From assembly GCA_021791195.1 (NCBI GenBank), contig JAJYXB010000004.1:62001-126000 (forward strand): a DNA stretch of 64,000 bases, read 5' to 3'. Below are positions 17,181-26,580 of the stretch, piece after piece. Position numbers and translations under genes: made by a program. Each line of letters begins with the position of its first letter. Position 1 is the stretch's first letter. The DNA comes from Actinomycetes bacterium. Lineage in GTDB: Bacteria > Actinomycetota > Thermoleophilia > BMS3ABIN01. The notes beneath the pieces were generated by a model. The model saw only the letters and a list, made by a program, of their open reading frames with translations. It was not told where the DNA came from and searched no databases.

Positions 17181-18848
17181 TTGCCATTGAAGAATCGCAT
17201 TTTACGTTTTGGCCTGTTCCCGCTGCTGGTGTATTTCGCCATTTTTTGCGTTCTGACTTTCCCAGCCATCACCAGGTTCGGCAGCCAGTGGTACGCGGAC
17301 AGTTCCGGCGACGCGATCCAGAATCTGTGGAATTTCTGGCATGTGCGCCAGTCGATCGCCACATTGCAGTCGCCGTATCACACTTCCATGCTCTTCTACC
17401 CCGAAGGCACCACCCTGCTGGCCCAGACGCTCAGCCCCACGAATTCATTTCTCGGCGCCGGCCTTTCCCTGGTGCTCACGCCGTATCAGGCGTACAACAC
17501 GGTGATGATCCTGGCCGTCGTGCTCAGCGGCCTGAGCGGGTTCCTGATCGCCTATTATTTTTCCAGATCGTACTGGCCCAGTATCGTCGGCGGCTTCATC
17601 TATGGCTTTTCCGGTTTCGCCATGCTGCACCTCAGCTACGGCCGCATCAATCTGATGTCACTGGAATGGGTGCCGCTGTTCCTGATCTTCTGGCACAAAT
17701 TGTTGACCAGGCCCAGCCTGAAACGCGGCCTCCTGGCTTCGCTGTTCCTCATTCTTACCGCTTACACCGATCTTTATTATCTTTTCTTTGCCTGTTTTAC
17801 GGCCGCAATATTCCTGGCGGTGTTCATGTTCAGAAACGGCTGGCGCCGCATCCTCGACCGGAGATATCTCGTGCCCCTGGCCCTGTTCGGATCGCTGTTC
17901 CTGCTCGCCTTTGGGCCGTTTCTGCTGGCCCTGATAAGCGCCGAACTGAAAGACCCCTTCATTGATGCGCATCCGGCAGCGACCTATTCGATCGACCTGC
18001 TGGCGCCATTCCTCCCCGGATTTCTGAAAGGCTGGTACAGCAGCCGGCTTAGCTTCGGCGAAGGTGCGGGCGAAGGCCTGATCGGCGTGACGGTGCTGGC
18101 TCTGGCAGCTTACGTCGTCATCAAAAGAAAGCAGTTCGGCAAGAGATTCCCCCTCGAATGGCTACTGCTGCTTGGTATCGGCTTCCTGTACAGCCTCGGC
18201 CCCGTCCTGCACGTATACCACCACACTTTCGGCAACCACCTCATCATGCCCTACACCGTGTTTCAGGATCTGCTGCCCTTTCTGCGCCTGGCGGGGATGC
18301 CGGACCGGATCATGGCGCTCACCACCCTGGCAGCGGCGGTGATAGCAGCGGTTGCGCTCTCCCGCATCATGAACCGCAAGCGGGGCTGGCTGCTGCTGGT
18401 CCTGATCGCCACGGCCATCGGCGTCGAATATCTGCCCGCCCGGGCGCTGCCGGCCGGGGTGCCCCCCATCCCCGGCTACGTCACCGCGATCGAGAGCCTG
18501 CCGGACAAGGCGCCGGTGTACGATTATTATCCCAAGGAGAATCCGGTGAACATGCTGTATCAGACGCTGGACGACCATCCGATCGTCGGCGGCTTCATCT
18601 CGCGCCGAACCAGGAGCGTGTTCGCCCGGAATAACGAGATCAAGCAGAGCTTCGCGGATGGGGATTACAGCGCGCTGTGCGGCGACGGTTTCAAATACCT
18701 GGTGGTTGACGCTTCCGTGGATCTGCCGGGAGCCAGATTACTCTACAGTGGTCAGCACAGGAAATTATATGACCTGTCGGGATACTCCAAGTCCTGCACA
18801 GCCGACCTGACCAGGACCAGCCTCACCAACTACAGCAAGCTGAACTAG
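17181..18848 (+). CDS. GT-C-fold polytopic membrane protein
   Basis: 555 residues, start TTG with GGAAGG 4 nt upstream (another in-frame TTG two codons on would give a 10-nt spacing). About eleven helices. The first outer loop carries SSGDAIQNLWNFWHV and the second LFYPEGTTL, a pattern seen in bacterial GT-C membrane proteins related to YfhO. A C-terminal soluble portion (residues about 420-555) has YPKENPVNMLYQTL and ends in polar sequence. Probably transfers a sugar on the outer face. It converges on the methyltransferase at 18851 with only 2 bp between stops. Exact family is uncertain. Confidence 0.65.
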   Translation: MPLKNRILRFGLFPLLVYFAIFCVLTFPAITRFGSQWYADSSGDAIQNLWNFWHVRQSIATLQSPYHTSMLFYPEGTTLLAQTLSPTNSFLGAGLSLVLTPYQAYNTVMILAVVLSGLSGFLIAYYFSRSYWPSIVGGFIYGFSGFAMLHLSYGRINLMSLEWVPLFLIFWHKLLTRPSLKRGLLASLFLILTAYTDLYYLFFACFTAAIFLAVFMFRNGWRRILDRRYLVPLALFGSLFLLAFGPFLLALISAELKDPFIDAHPAATYSIDLLAPFLPGFLKGWYSSRLSFGEGAGEGLIGVTVLALAAYVVIKRKQFGKRFPLEWLLLLGIGFLYSLGPVLHVYHHTFGNHLIMPYTVFQDLLPFLRLAGMPDRIMALTTLAAAVIAAVALSRIMNRKRGWLLLVLIATAIGVEYLPARALPAGVPPIPGYVTAIESLPDKAPVYDYYPKENPVNMLYQTLDDHPIVGGFISRRTRSVFARNNEIKQSFADGDYSALCGDGFKYLVVDASVDLPGARLLYSGQHRKLYDLSGYSKSCTADLTRTSLTNYSKLN

Positions 18849-18850
18849 GG

Positions 18851-19936
18851 TTATTTTTCCCCGATCAGAACGATCTCTTCACCGGCGGCCGGCCTGAGCT
18901 TGAGCGCGGCCCATTCCACCACCTGCAGCCCCTTGGCCCCGAGCCGGTCGCTCATCGATACCCGGCCGCCCTGCTCGAAGTGGCCCGTGCGGCTGATCGC
19001 CCTGTCGCTGAAATAAAGCGAGCTGGCATGGCGGATTGTCGTAAGCGCGCTGATCTTGCCGAACCCGGCCTGCTCAGCCAGCCGGCGGAACGAAGGCATC
19101 GAAAAGACATACAGGTGCCGGGGCGAGTCCATGAACATCAGGTCGGCGTGGCGGAAGACCCGGTGCCCCCAGCTCTCGATATTGGGCGTGATGAACACAA
19201 ACCTTCCTCCAGGCTTGAGGATCCGATGGACCTCCTTAAGCAGGCTGACCGGATCGAAGACGTGCTCGATGACATGGTTGGAGATCACTGCGTCGAAATG
19301 GTTTTCGGGGAAATCCTGATCCTCGAGAACGCCCAGGCTGACCTTGAGGCCGCGGCTCATGGCATTCTTGCGTGCCTCGGGATCGCGGTCGACGCCTTCC
19401 GCCTGCCAGCCGAGGGCGTTCATGATCTCCAGCTGCTGGCCGCCGCCGCTGCCGATCTCCAGCAGCTTGCCGCCGGGGTTAGCCGGCAGGTAGAAGACTT
19501 TTGAGTCCAGTGACGCGCGCCAGCCGGGATGCAGGTACGCCAGATGGCCGATCAGGCCGGCGCGGCCGCCCTGGATGCCGCCATAATAACCGTAGCGGTT
19601 TTTCCAGTATTGCTTGCGGACCAGGCCGTACATCCGCTGTGCGAGGCTGCCGGACCGTTCATCCTGCTCGATCCAGCGCGCCGCGGCCGTGCCGTGATGG
19701 GTGAAGTAATCCCTGTAGGCCAGAGCGATGTCCTCCTCCAGCGGCATCGGATCCAGCCAGACCAGGCGGCAGTCGGGGTTGGTGCACTTGCGCGAGCTCC
19801 ACTTGCCAGGAGCCCCGAAAAAGGCGTCGACCAGGTCGCGGTAGAAGACGGTCCCGCTGGAACCGCAGACCGGACAGGCAGGACAGGGCCTGGTCCTGAT
19901 TTCCTCTCCCTGGGTTATTTTTTCCGTCGCTGACAT
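18851..19936 (-). CDS. Zinc-ribbon class I SAM methyltransferase
   Basis: 361 residues. N-terminal CPVC...CTNPDC zinc ribbon with a longer second knuckle than the other copies, then VWLDPMP. SAM motif I LEIGSGGGQQLE near residue 150; acidic motif VIEHVFDP; ILKPGGRFVF. About 30 residues longer in the linker (RMYGLVRKQYWKNRYGYYGG) than the other island methyltransferases. It lies 28 bp downstream of a B12 radical SAM gene, the same rSAM-then-methyltransferase order as in the left operon. Likely glycan methylation. Confidence 0.83.
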   Translation of the reverse strand: MSATEKITQGEEIRTRPCPACPVCGSSGTVFYRDLVDAFFGAPGKWSSRKCTNPDCRLVWLDPMPLEEDIALAYRDYFTHHGTAAARWIEQDERSGSLAQRMYGLVRKQYWKNRYGYYGGIQGGRAGLIGHLAYLHPGWRASLDSKVFYLPANPGGKLLEIGSGGGQQLEIMNALGWQAEGVDRDPEARKNAMSRGLKVSLGVLEDQDFPENHFDAVISNHVIEHVFDPVSLLKEVHRILKPGGRFVFITPNIESWGHRVFRHADLMFMDSPRHLYVFSMPSFRRLAEQAGFGKISALTTIRHASSLYFSDRAISRTGHFEQGGRVSMSDRLGAKGLQVVEWAALKLRPAAGEEIVLIGEK

Positions 19937-19964
19937 GGTGATGGGTACATGATAGCGGAAGCGC

Positions 19965-21497
19965 CTAGCGATAGCCTCGCAAAGCTCCGATCTGCGAGCC
20001 GATCCGCCGGAACCGCCGCGTGCGCCCCAGCCGCTGCATCAGCCGCCACTCGAGCGGCAGGCCGTAAAAGTCGAACCGGCAACGCAGCAGCGCCAGCCAG
20101 TGCAGCGGGTAAAGCAGCGGCTTCCACCTCATCCGCGACAGCCGCATGCGCATCTGTCTGCCGGGGTAGGCGAAGGGGAAATAAAAGTTGTTGCAGCGCT
20201 CCACCATGTCCTTCTCCGCCGCGGTGATCCAGGTGGTGCTGATGCTGGTCGACTCCCACTCGGCCCACTCTTCGGTCTTTTTCGGCAGAGGCAGCCGCAG
20301 GCTGAGGGCGATGTCATAGACCGGCGTGCCGGGATATGGGGTGACATAGAAAGTGACGGTCACTATCTCGGGATGGCGGCGGCGCATCTCCTTGATCAGC
20401 ATCAGCGTCAGCCAGATCTCGTTCTTTGCCTCGGGCAGCGCCTTGGGGAAGCCGACCATGAAGGCATAGCATCCCTGCACACCGGCCGCTTCCAGATTCA
20501 CGTTGGAACGGATGGCCTTCTCCGGCGACGTGCGCTTGTCGATCAGGTCCAGGATCGCCTGCGAGCCCGACTCAATGCCGATGCCGATCTGCGCGCAGCG
20601 GGTCTGCATAAGCAGCGCCGAGATCTCCGGCGTGATCTTTTCCATCTGGTCGGCGCGGGCGGCTCCGCTCCAGGTCATGCGCAGGCCGCGCTCGAGCCAC
20701 AGGGTCATGATCTCCTTCATCCGCTTCATGCTGGCGAACTGGTTGGAATCGGAGAAGGTGACGTGGTCCAGGCGGTAGCGGCGGCTGAGCGCCTCGATCT
20801 CGTCCACCACCTGCTCCGCGTTGCGGCCGCTCCACTTGCCGAACACTTTCGGCTCCACGCAGAAGGTGCACTTGAAGGGGCAACCCTGGCTGGAGACGAA
20901 CTGCAGCGCCCGGCGGCCGCCGTTCAGGCGGAAGAACTTCTCCATGTCCAGCAGCTCGTAGGGCGCCGGCGGGAAGCTGCTGACGTCGGCCATCGGCCGG
21001 TCAGGATTGCTGACCACCGCCCCGGCCGCGTCCCGGAATGTGACGCCGGCAAGACCCGTGAAACCTTCGCCGGCCTCGAGCCGGGAGACGATCTCCCGGA
21101 AAGAGACTTCGCCCTGGCCGCGCACGACGGCGTCCACATATGGCTCGCCGGCGGTCAGCTCCGGCAGCAGCGACGGATGATAACCGCCCCAGACGATGGG
21201 GAGGTCCGGATGGCGCTGTTTCAGCAGGCGCGAGAAATGGATCGAGCGTTTCAGCTGAAAGCCGGTGATGGTGCTGACACCGACGCACAGCGCCCCCTCT
21301 GCCGCCGCCAGCAGGTCACGCTCCGGATCGTCGTGCAGCCGCTCGTCGATCAGGACCACCTCGTAGCCATCCGCATGCAGCGGAGCGGCCACGGCCAGGA
21401 TCGAGAGCGGTATCTCCAGCGAGTAGTCTCCTACTTCAAGCGGCTGGGGAAACAGCAGAACGATCCTGGGCTTTGAGGTGTGAGGCATGCTTGACAA
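19965..21497 (-). CDS. B12-binding-domain radical SAM protein (type A, copy 4)
   Basis: 510 residues. TTG 21497 has AAGG five bases upstream; ATG 21488 is the alternative. B12-type domain with LIDERLHDDP in place of DxHxxG, VSTITGFQ and WGGYHPSLLPE. Radical SAM motif GCPFKCTFC near residue 205, then GKWSGRNAEQVV; later GIESGS and MVGFPK. C-terminal FYFPFAYPG and LPLEWRLMQ match the subfamily, with a 25-residue Arg-rich tail. It lies between the cysteine-less AsnB-like gene and a methyltransferase, all minus strand and closely spaced. Confidence 0.88.
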   Translation of the reverse strand: MSSMPHTSKPRIVLLFPQPLEVGDYSLEIPLSILAVAAPLHADGYEVVLIDERLHDDPERDLLAAAEGALCVGVSTITGFQLKRSIHFSRLLKQRHPDLPIVWGGYHPSLLPELTAGEPYVDAVVRGQGEVSFREIVSRLEAGEGFTGLAGVTFRDAAGAVVSNPDRPMADVSSFPPAPYELLDMEKFFRLNGGRRALQFVSSQGCPFKCTFCVEPKVFGKWSGRNAEQVVDEIEALSRRYRLDHVTFSDSNQFASMKRMKEIMTLWLERGLRMTWSGAARADQMEKITPEISALLMQTRCAQIGIGIESGSQAILDLIDKRTSPEKAIRSNVNLEAAGVQGCYAFMVGFPKALPEAKNEIWLTLMLIKEMRRRHPEIVTVTFYVTPYPGTPVYDIALSLRLPLPKKTEEWAEWESTSISTTWITAAEKDMVERCNNFYFPFAYPGRQMRMRLSRMRWKPLLYPLHWLALLRCRFDFYGLPLEWRLMQRLGRTRRFRRIGSQIGALRGYR

Positions 21498-21575
21498 TCT
21501 GACCTTGTTGTTAGGTTATCCGGTAAACTCCGCCGGAGCGCCGCGCTCCGCCCCCCCGCCGGAGATGCAGACCGC

Positions 21576-23450
21576 TTAGTCGATGAAACTCCGGTGCCAC
21601 AGCTCGAAGATGAGCAGCATCCAGACCTGCCAGACGCCCTTGCCGGTCCGCTCGTGGCGCTCGATGAACGACTTAAGCCCCGGCACGTCGAAGTAGCCGC
21701 GGCTGAGCGCCTGCTCCGAAAGGAGGATGTCCCTGGCCTCGCGTTTCAGATGACCCTGCAGCCAGGGGGTCACCGGCGCGGCAAAACCCGACTTGTCGCG
21801 GTAGATGGTGTCATGCTTGAGGATGCCCTCCCCCATCTTCTTGAGGATGTACTTCGACTCGGTCCCCTTGAGCACGGCGTCATCGGAGAGGCTGCAGGCG
21901 AACTCGACGAAATGATGGTCCAGGAACGGCGTCCGCGCTTCCACGCCGAAAGCGGAGCAGGTGCGGTCGAGGATGCGCAGCATATTGGGCATCATGTTCT
22001 TCATGTCCAGATACATCATCCGGTCGATGGTGGTCGCCGCCGGCGCGGATGCAAATCCATTGAGATAATGTTCTTCCGTGGTATAACCACCCAGATCCTG
22101 TTTCAGCCTGGCGGAGAAGAGCTTTTCCTTCTCGTGCGGCGCGAACGTGCTGGCCACCCGCAGCGCCCGCTGGCCAGAGGACTTGCCCACCTCCAGGAAC
22201 AGCCGCTTCAACGGTTTGGGGCCGTAAAAATCTTTCATCTCCCGCACCTCGGCGATCGCCATCGCCAGCCGCAGCCGCTTCAGAGCCTCGCTGAACCGGT
22301 CGGCGATCTGCGACATGATGTAGCGGTTGTAGCCGGCCAGCAGCTCGTTGGAGCCCTGGCCGCCGAGGATCACCTTCACGAAACGGGCGGTGAACTCGTT
22401 GAGGACGTAAAAGGAATGGATGCCGGGGCTGACGGTGGGCTCGTCCACATGCCAGATCACCGTCTTCATGGTGTCGGTGAAGGTCTCCGGGTCCGGATAG
22501 ACCTCGACGGTCTTGTGGACCACGCCCGCCTTCTCCGCCGCCATCAGCGCATAGTTGCGCTCGTCGTAATCCTGCTCGCGAAAGCCGGCCGAGAGCGTGA
22601 TCAGCCGGTCGCGGTCCATGTCCGCCGCCAGCGAGGTGATGAAGCTGGAGTCGATGCCGCCGCTCAGGTGGATGCCCAGTGGCTTTACATCCGCCGCCTC
22701 GAGCTCCACTGCTTCCTTCAGGATCGCCCGGCCCTGTTCCACCAGCTGCGCCTCGTCCCAGGGATGATCCGGGGCGAAGTCCATGTCCCAGTAACGTTCA
22801 AGCCGGTTCTCGCCGTCGGCGGAGGCGATATAGATGCAGCCCGGCGGCAGCGCCATGACGTCATCAAAAATCGTCTCACCGTCAAAAATGTACGAGAGGC
22901 CGAAAAAGTCGCTCATCGCCCGGAAGTTAACCCGGCGCTTGACAGCGGGGTCGGCGAGGACGGCCTTGATCTCGGAACCGAACAGGAGCCGGTCGGCGGT
23001 GCGGGTGTAGTACAGCGGCTTGACGCCGATGCGGTCGCGGCCCAGCAGCAGCCGGCGGCGGCGGTCATCCCAAAGGGCGAAGCCGTACATGCCGTTGACC
23101 CGCTCCAGAAAGCGCTCGCCTTCCTCCTCGTAGAGGTGGATGAGCACCTCGACGTCTCCGGGGCCGCTGAAGCGGTGTCCCTTCGCCTCCAGCGCCGAGC
23201 GAAGCTGGGCGTGGTTGTAGACCCGGCCGTCGCAGACAAGGGTGATGCTGCCGTCCTCGCTGGAGAGCGGCTGCGGCACGGAAACCGCTGAAGGGATCTT
23301 CAGGAAACGGTGGGCCAGGCCGGCGGCGCCCCTGATGACTTCGGCCTCGCCGTCAGGACCGCGATGGGCGATGGGAGCATGCAGCCGGCTCAGTTCCTCG
23401 CTGGTGACCGGTTCGCCTGATGTTTTCAGGATGCCAGCAATGCCGCTCAC
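21576..23450 (-). CDS. Asparagine synthase-like amide synthetase with inactivated glutaminase site
   Basis: I start at GTG 23450 (VSGIAGIL), the position where AsnB proteins begin with MCGIAGI; GGAGG is 11 nt upstream. The track start at 23537 adds an implausible 29 residues. 624 residues. The N-terminal Ntn glutaminase domain keeps HRGPDGE but has Ser instead of the nucleophile Cys2, and CDGRVYNH where the oxyanion Asn of NGEIYNH is Asp. The synthetase domain is intact: LSGGIDSS ATP loop near residue 265 and LGGQGSNELLAGY. It may use free ammonia or join an amine substrate directly, as in beta-lactam synthetase relatives. Compare the intact copy at 28052. Confidence 0.85.
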   Translation of the reverse strand: MSGIAGILKTSGEPVTSEELSRLHAPIAHRGPDGEAEVIRGAAGLAHRFLKIPSAVSVPQPLSSEDGSITLVCDGRVYNHAQLRSALEAKGHRFSGPGDVEVLIHLYEEEGERFLERVNGMYGFALWDDRRRRLLLGRDRIGVKPLYYTRTADRLLFGSEIKAVLADPAVKRRVNFRAMSDFFGLSYIFDGETIFDDVMALPPGCIYIASADGENRLERYWDMDFAPDHPWDEAQLVEQGRAILKEAVELEAADVKPLGIHLSGGIDSSFITSLAADMDRDRLITLSAGFREQDYDERNYALMAAEKAGVVHKTVEVYPDPETFTDTMKTVIWHVDEPTVSPGIHSFYVLNEFTARFVKVILGGQGSNELLAGYNRYIMSQIADRFSEALKRLRLAMAIAEVREMKDFYGPKPLKRLFLEVGKSSGQRALRVASTFAPHEKEKLFSARLKQDLGGYTTEEHYLNGFASAPAATTIDRMMYLDMKNMMPNMLRILDRTCSAFGVEARTPFLDHHFVEFACSLSDDAVLKGTESKYILKKMGEGILKHDTIYRDKSGFAAPVTPWLQGHLKREARDILLSEQALSRGYFDVPGLKSFIERHERTGKGVWQVWMLLIFELWHRSFID

Positions 23451-23663
23451 AGGCTGAAGCGCCTCCGGCGGATGAAATAAAGCAGACGTTGTGATGCAAA
23501 GCTCATCAGATACCTTCGCTAAAAAAGATCCGGACAAAAAAACATTCTGACAGGACAGGCAGGCCCGCCAGAGCTCAACAATGATTTTACACTAAAATTC
23601 GCGGCAGGCGAGAGCGCGTAATTGCGCCGCGAACATGATCGGCAGCGGCGGCGGCAGTCATGA
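23451..23663. other. Spacer upstream of the AsnB-like gene
   Basis: About 210 bp without a gene. It separates the terminator of one minus-strand operon from the next and should contain a promoter for the 21576 gene. AT-rich patches are present (a TAAAAT on the minus strand near 23590, a T7 run near 23537) but I could not assign a well-spaced promoter. Confidence 0.4.
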
Positions 23664-23687
23664 GAAAAACGGCGGCCGGAAGGCCGC
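23664..23687 (-). terminator. Intrinsic terminator
   Basis: On the minus strand GCGGCC-TTCC-GGCCGC is followed by CGTTTTTC. It lies 9 bp after the stop of the SPASM radical SAM gene at 23696 and ends that operon. Confidence 0.8.
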
Positions 23688-23695
23688 GCAGGGGC

Positions 23696-24820
23696 TCAGC
23701 GATATGTCTTCGTGCGCCGGTCCTTGCCGACCAGATGGGTGCCGGAGAGCATCGCTTTGCCCATGCCCTTCACCGACTTTGGCAGCACTTTTGACATCAG
23801 AAAGGCGACGTGGGGATTCTTGCCCCGCCAGACAAAGTTGCATTCGCGGCAGAGATCCAGCTCCTGGTAGCGGCCGTTGGCGTGCTTGTCGCGGTAGTGC
23901 TGCAGCCGGTCGCTGTTCCAGATATCCATGATCGATTCGCGGTTGAGATCGCCGAGGATGTCGTGGCCGTTGAGATCGGCGGCGCAGCCGACCACACGGC
24001 CGTCCCAGCCGATGCTCATCGTCCCCCACAGGACCATGCAGGGATAATAATAGTCGCCGGTGGTCACCTGCGGCACCACGTGCTTGACCTCGCCGCGCCA
24101 GGCGTGGGGATGGATCACCTTGATGACGTCCACCGGCAGGCCGTCAAAGCGGCGCCGGAAGTGTTCGCTGACACAGAGCTCGCCGGCCTCCATGCTCCCG
24201 CGCCCGTAGCCATCTCCGCTGCCGTGATGACCATCGCCATTTACGGCCGCCGCCGGCTCCGCTTCCTTCTTGACGATCTTGAGCGTCACATGCGGCGTCT
24301 CGGTCCCTCGCTCGGCCTTCAGCCGCAGGAAGGTGCGGATGTTCTCCACCACCTGATCAAAATCGGCGCCGCGCCGCATGTCGTTGTAGGTCTCGGCATC
24401 CTCGCCGTCGAAGCTCACGCCCAGGAAGGCCAGCCCGGCATCGAGCAGCTGGCGGGATTTCTCCTCCGTGAGCAGCATGCCGTTGGTGTGCAGCCGCGAT
24501 TCCATGCCGGAAACGGTGGCGTACTCGATCATGTAGGGCAGTTCCGGGTGGAGCAGGGGCTCGCCGGCGAGGAAATGGGCGACTTCATGGATGTTGAGCG
24601 AAGCGGCCTCATCGACGATCTTCTCATAGAGGCCCAGGTCCATGTAGCCGGGCTTGCGGGAATAGTTGTACGAACAGAGCTGGCAGCGGATATTGCAGTA
24701 ACTGGTGGGCTCGATATTGATATAGAACGGGCCTGTGGGAGTGACGCTTTTTTTGCGGAGCCAGTGGTAGCGCCAGCGATACTGGGCGACTCCAAAAGGC
24801 AATCTCCTACTTACCGCCAT
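23696..24820 (-). CDS. Radical SAM/SPASM protein with Gly-rich insert
   Basis: 374 residues. Radical SAM motif CNIRCQLC near residue 43 after INIEPTSY. The C-terminal SPASM-type region has CMVLWGTMSIGWDGRVVGC, GDLNRESIMDIWNS and CREC, closely matching the 6428 protein. Unlike that copy it has about 30 extra residues in the middle (AVNGDGHHGSGDGYGRGS), a flexible Gly/His-rich insert. Last gene before the terminator at 23664; an intergenic promoter may lie about 130 bp upstream. Probably modifies a glycan or carrier-bound precursor; substrate unknown. Confidence 0.83.
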   Translation of the reverse strand: MAVSRRLPFGVAQYRWRYHWLRKKSVTPTGPFYINIEPTSYCNIRCQLCSYNYSRKPGYMDLGLYEKIVDEAASLNIHEVAHFLAGEPLLHPELPYMIEYATVSGMESRLHTNGMLLTEEKSRQLLDAGLAFLGVSFDGEDAETYNDMRRGADFDQVVENIRTFLRLKAERGTETPHVTLKIVKKEAEPAAAVNGDGHHGSGDGYGRGSMEAGELCVSEHFRRRFDGLPVDVIKVIHPHAWRGEVKHVVPQVTTGDYYYPCMVLWGTMSIGWDGRVVGCAADLNGHDILGDLNRESIMDIWNSDRLQHYRDKHANGRYQELDLCRECNFVWRGKNPHVAFLMSKVLPKSVKGMGKAMLSGTHLVGKDRRTKTYR

Positions 24821-24953
24821 CAGGCTGCTCCGAATCTCACGCCTGCTTCCCCCGATTCTGTCGTAAGCCAGAAACCCTTGACTGGAGAGCTCTCCGTGCG
24901 TTCGCTCCAGGTCCTCCTATACCTCCAAATCAGGCACTTCAAACCGCGGCAAA

Positions 24954-24980
24954 ACTATAACTAAAAGAGAGGTCTTGCAA
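24954..24980 (-). promoter_or_regulatory. Possible promoter for the 23696 radical SAM gene
   Basis: On the minus strand TTGCAA is followed 15 nt later by TATAGT (or 17 nt later by TAGTTT) in an AT-rich patch. A perfect palindrome GGAGAGCTCTCC lies downstream in the leader at 24884-24895. Confidence 0.35.
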
Positions 24981-24993
24981 CCCCATTTGAAAA

Positions 24994-26529
24994 TCAACTG
25001 TAAAACTGCGAGATCAGGAAGGGATCCCGGCTGCCCATGGCGCGCGCCACCAGTTTGGCCAGGTGCCATTCCACGGGCAGATTGTAAACATCCCTCTTGA
25101 CCCGCACCCGCGCGAGCCGCTGCATGACAGAAAACGGCAGCCGCATCATTCCGGACCCCAGGTTCTTCTGCACGCGCTCGTCCGGATAGGCGATCGGGAA
25201 GTAAAAGGTGCTGCAACGCTCGATGAAATCCTTCTCCTGCTCCGACACCCAGGGGGTGGTGACGCTGGTGAAGCCGAAGTCAGACCAGCCTTCAAGCGTG
25301 GCGGGCGCGCTGAAGCCCATTTTCAGGGCGTAAGGGAAGAGCGGCGAGCCGGGATAAGGCGCGTAGTAGCAGATGGGCGTCTTGATCTCCGCGAAGATCG
25401 ATTTGACTGTCTTGGCGGCGGCGACCGTGCGCATCATCTCCTCCCGGCGCGAGTCCCGTTCGAGCGGGAAGCCCACCATGAAGCTGAAAATGCCCCCCAC
25501 GCCGTTGTCTCTCATTTTTCGGGAGCACTCATAGATCTCCTCCACGGTGATGCGCTTGTCGATCATGGAGAGGATCTCCGGCGAGCCGGACTCCGCCCCC
25601 ACGCCCAGCGAGCGGCAGCCGCTGTCGCGGATGAGCTTCCAGAGTTCATCATCAAACTTAAGCACCTGATCAACGCGCGCGACGGCGCTCCACTGGATGC
25701 GGACGCCGGCGTCGAGCATGCCCCGCAGGATCTCCCGCGACCGTTTGAGGCTGACGAAGAAATTGGGATCGATGAAGGTCAGATGGTCGAGACGGTAATC
25801 CGCCACCAGCGCGGCGACGTCACGCACCACCTGATCGGCCGAGCGCCCCAGCCATTTGCGCTTGTTGACCAGCGGTTCGGCGCAAAAACCGCAGTTGAAG
25901 GGACAGCCGGTGCTGGAGAGGTACTGCAGCGAGCGGAAACCGGGGCTGTTGCGGATGATGATCTTCTCGATGTCCAGCAGCTCGTAGGGCAGCGGCGGCA
26001 GCTGAGCCAGATCCACCGGCGGCCGGGCCGGATTGCTGAGCATCCTGCCGGAGGCGTCCTTGTAGCTGACCCCCGCGACGCCGCTCAAGTCCTGGCCGCC
26101 CTCCAGCCGCCGGACCACCTCGACGAAGCCAAGCTCGCCCTGACCCCGCACGACGGCGTCGACATAATCTTCCGCCAGCGTCTGCTCCGGCATGATCGAG
26201 GGATGGTAGCCGCCCCAGATGATCGGCATCCCGGGGAAGCGCCGGCGGACGAAACGGGCGTACTCGATGGCGCCGCGCAGCTGGTTGCCGGTCATGCTGC
26301 TGATGCCCAGGCAGATGGCGCCCCGGCAGGCCTCGGTGAAGCGCGCGTCCAGATCGTCCTCGATGCCTTCGTAGATCAGCACCGGCTCGTAGCCGGCGGC
26401 CCGCAGCGGCCCGGCCAGCGCCAGGATCGACATCGGGAATCCCGGGGACGCCGCAGCTGGCGCCTTGTCGTTCCCCCGCACCGGATCGGGGAAGAAAAGC
26501 ACCACTTTTTTGGTTTTTGTTTCGTTCAT
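24994..26529 (-). CDS. B12-binding-domain radical SAM protein (type A, copy 5)
   Basis: 511 residues from ATG 26529 (the track adds one TTG codon). B12-type domain with LIYEGIEDDL in place of DxHxxG, ISSMTGNQ and WGGYHPSIMPEQ. Radical SAM motif GCPFNCGFC near residue 209, then KWLGRSADQVV; GAESGS and MVGFPLE follow. C-terminal FYFPIAYPD and LPVEWHLAK match the subfamily. It follows a B12 radical SAM protein of another subfamily (26581) by about 50 bp. No strong ribosome site is visible. Confidence 0.88.
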   Translation of the reverse strand: MNETKTKKVVLFFPDPVRGNDKAPAAASPGFPMSILALAGPLRAAGYEPVLIYEGIEDDLDARFTEACRGAICLGISSMTGNQLRGAIEYARFVRRRFPGMPIIWGGYHPSIMPEQTLAEDYVDAVVRGQGELGFVEVVRRLEGGQDLSGVAGVSYKDASGRMLSNPARPPVDLAQLPPLPYELLDIEKIIIRNSPGFRSLQYLSSTGCPFNCGFCAEPLVNKRKWLGRSADQVVRDVAALVADYRLDHLTFIDPNFFVSLKRSREILRGMLDAGVRIQWSAVARVDQVLKFDDELWKLIRDSGCRSLGVGAESGSPEILSMIDKRITVEEIYECSRKMRDNGVGGIFSFMVGFPLERDSRREEMMRTVAAAKTVKSIFAEIKTPICYYAPYPGSPLFPYALKMGFSAPATLEGWSDFGFTSVTTPWVSEQEKDFIERCSTFYFPIAYPDERVQKNLGSGMMRLPFSVMQRLARVRVKRDVYNLPVEWHLAKLVARAMGSRDPFLISQFYS

Positions 26530-26580
26530 CAATGAATGTTCTCTGTTGCCGGGCGGATTTTTTCCGTCCGGCCCTCCGGT

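Noticed and set aside
21594-23291. Plus-strand ORF of 565 residues
   Set aside because: Antisense shadow of the AsnB-like gene; no recognisable motif and composition typical of a shadow frame.
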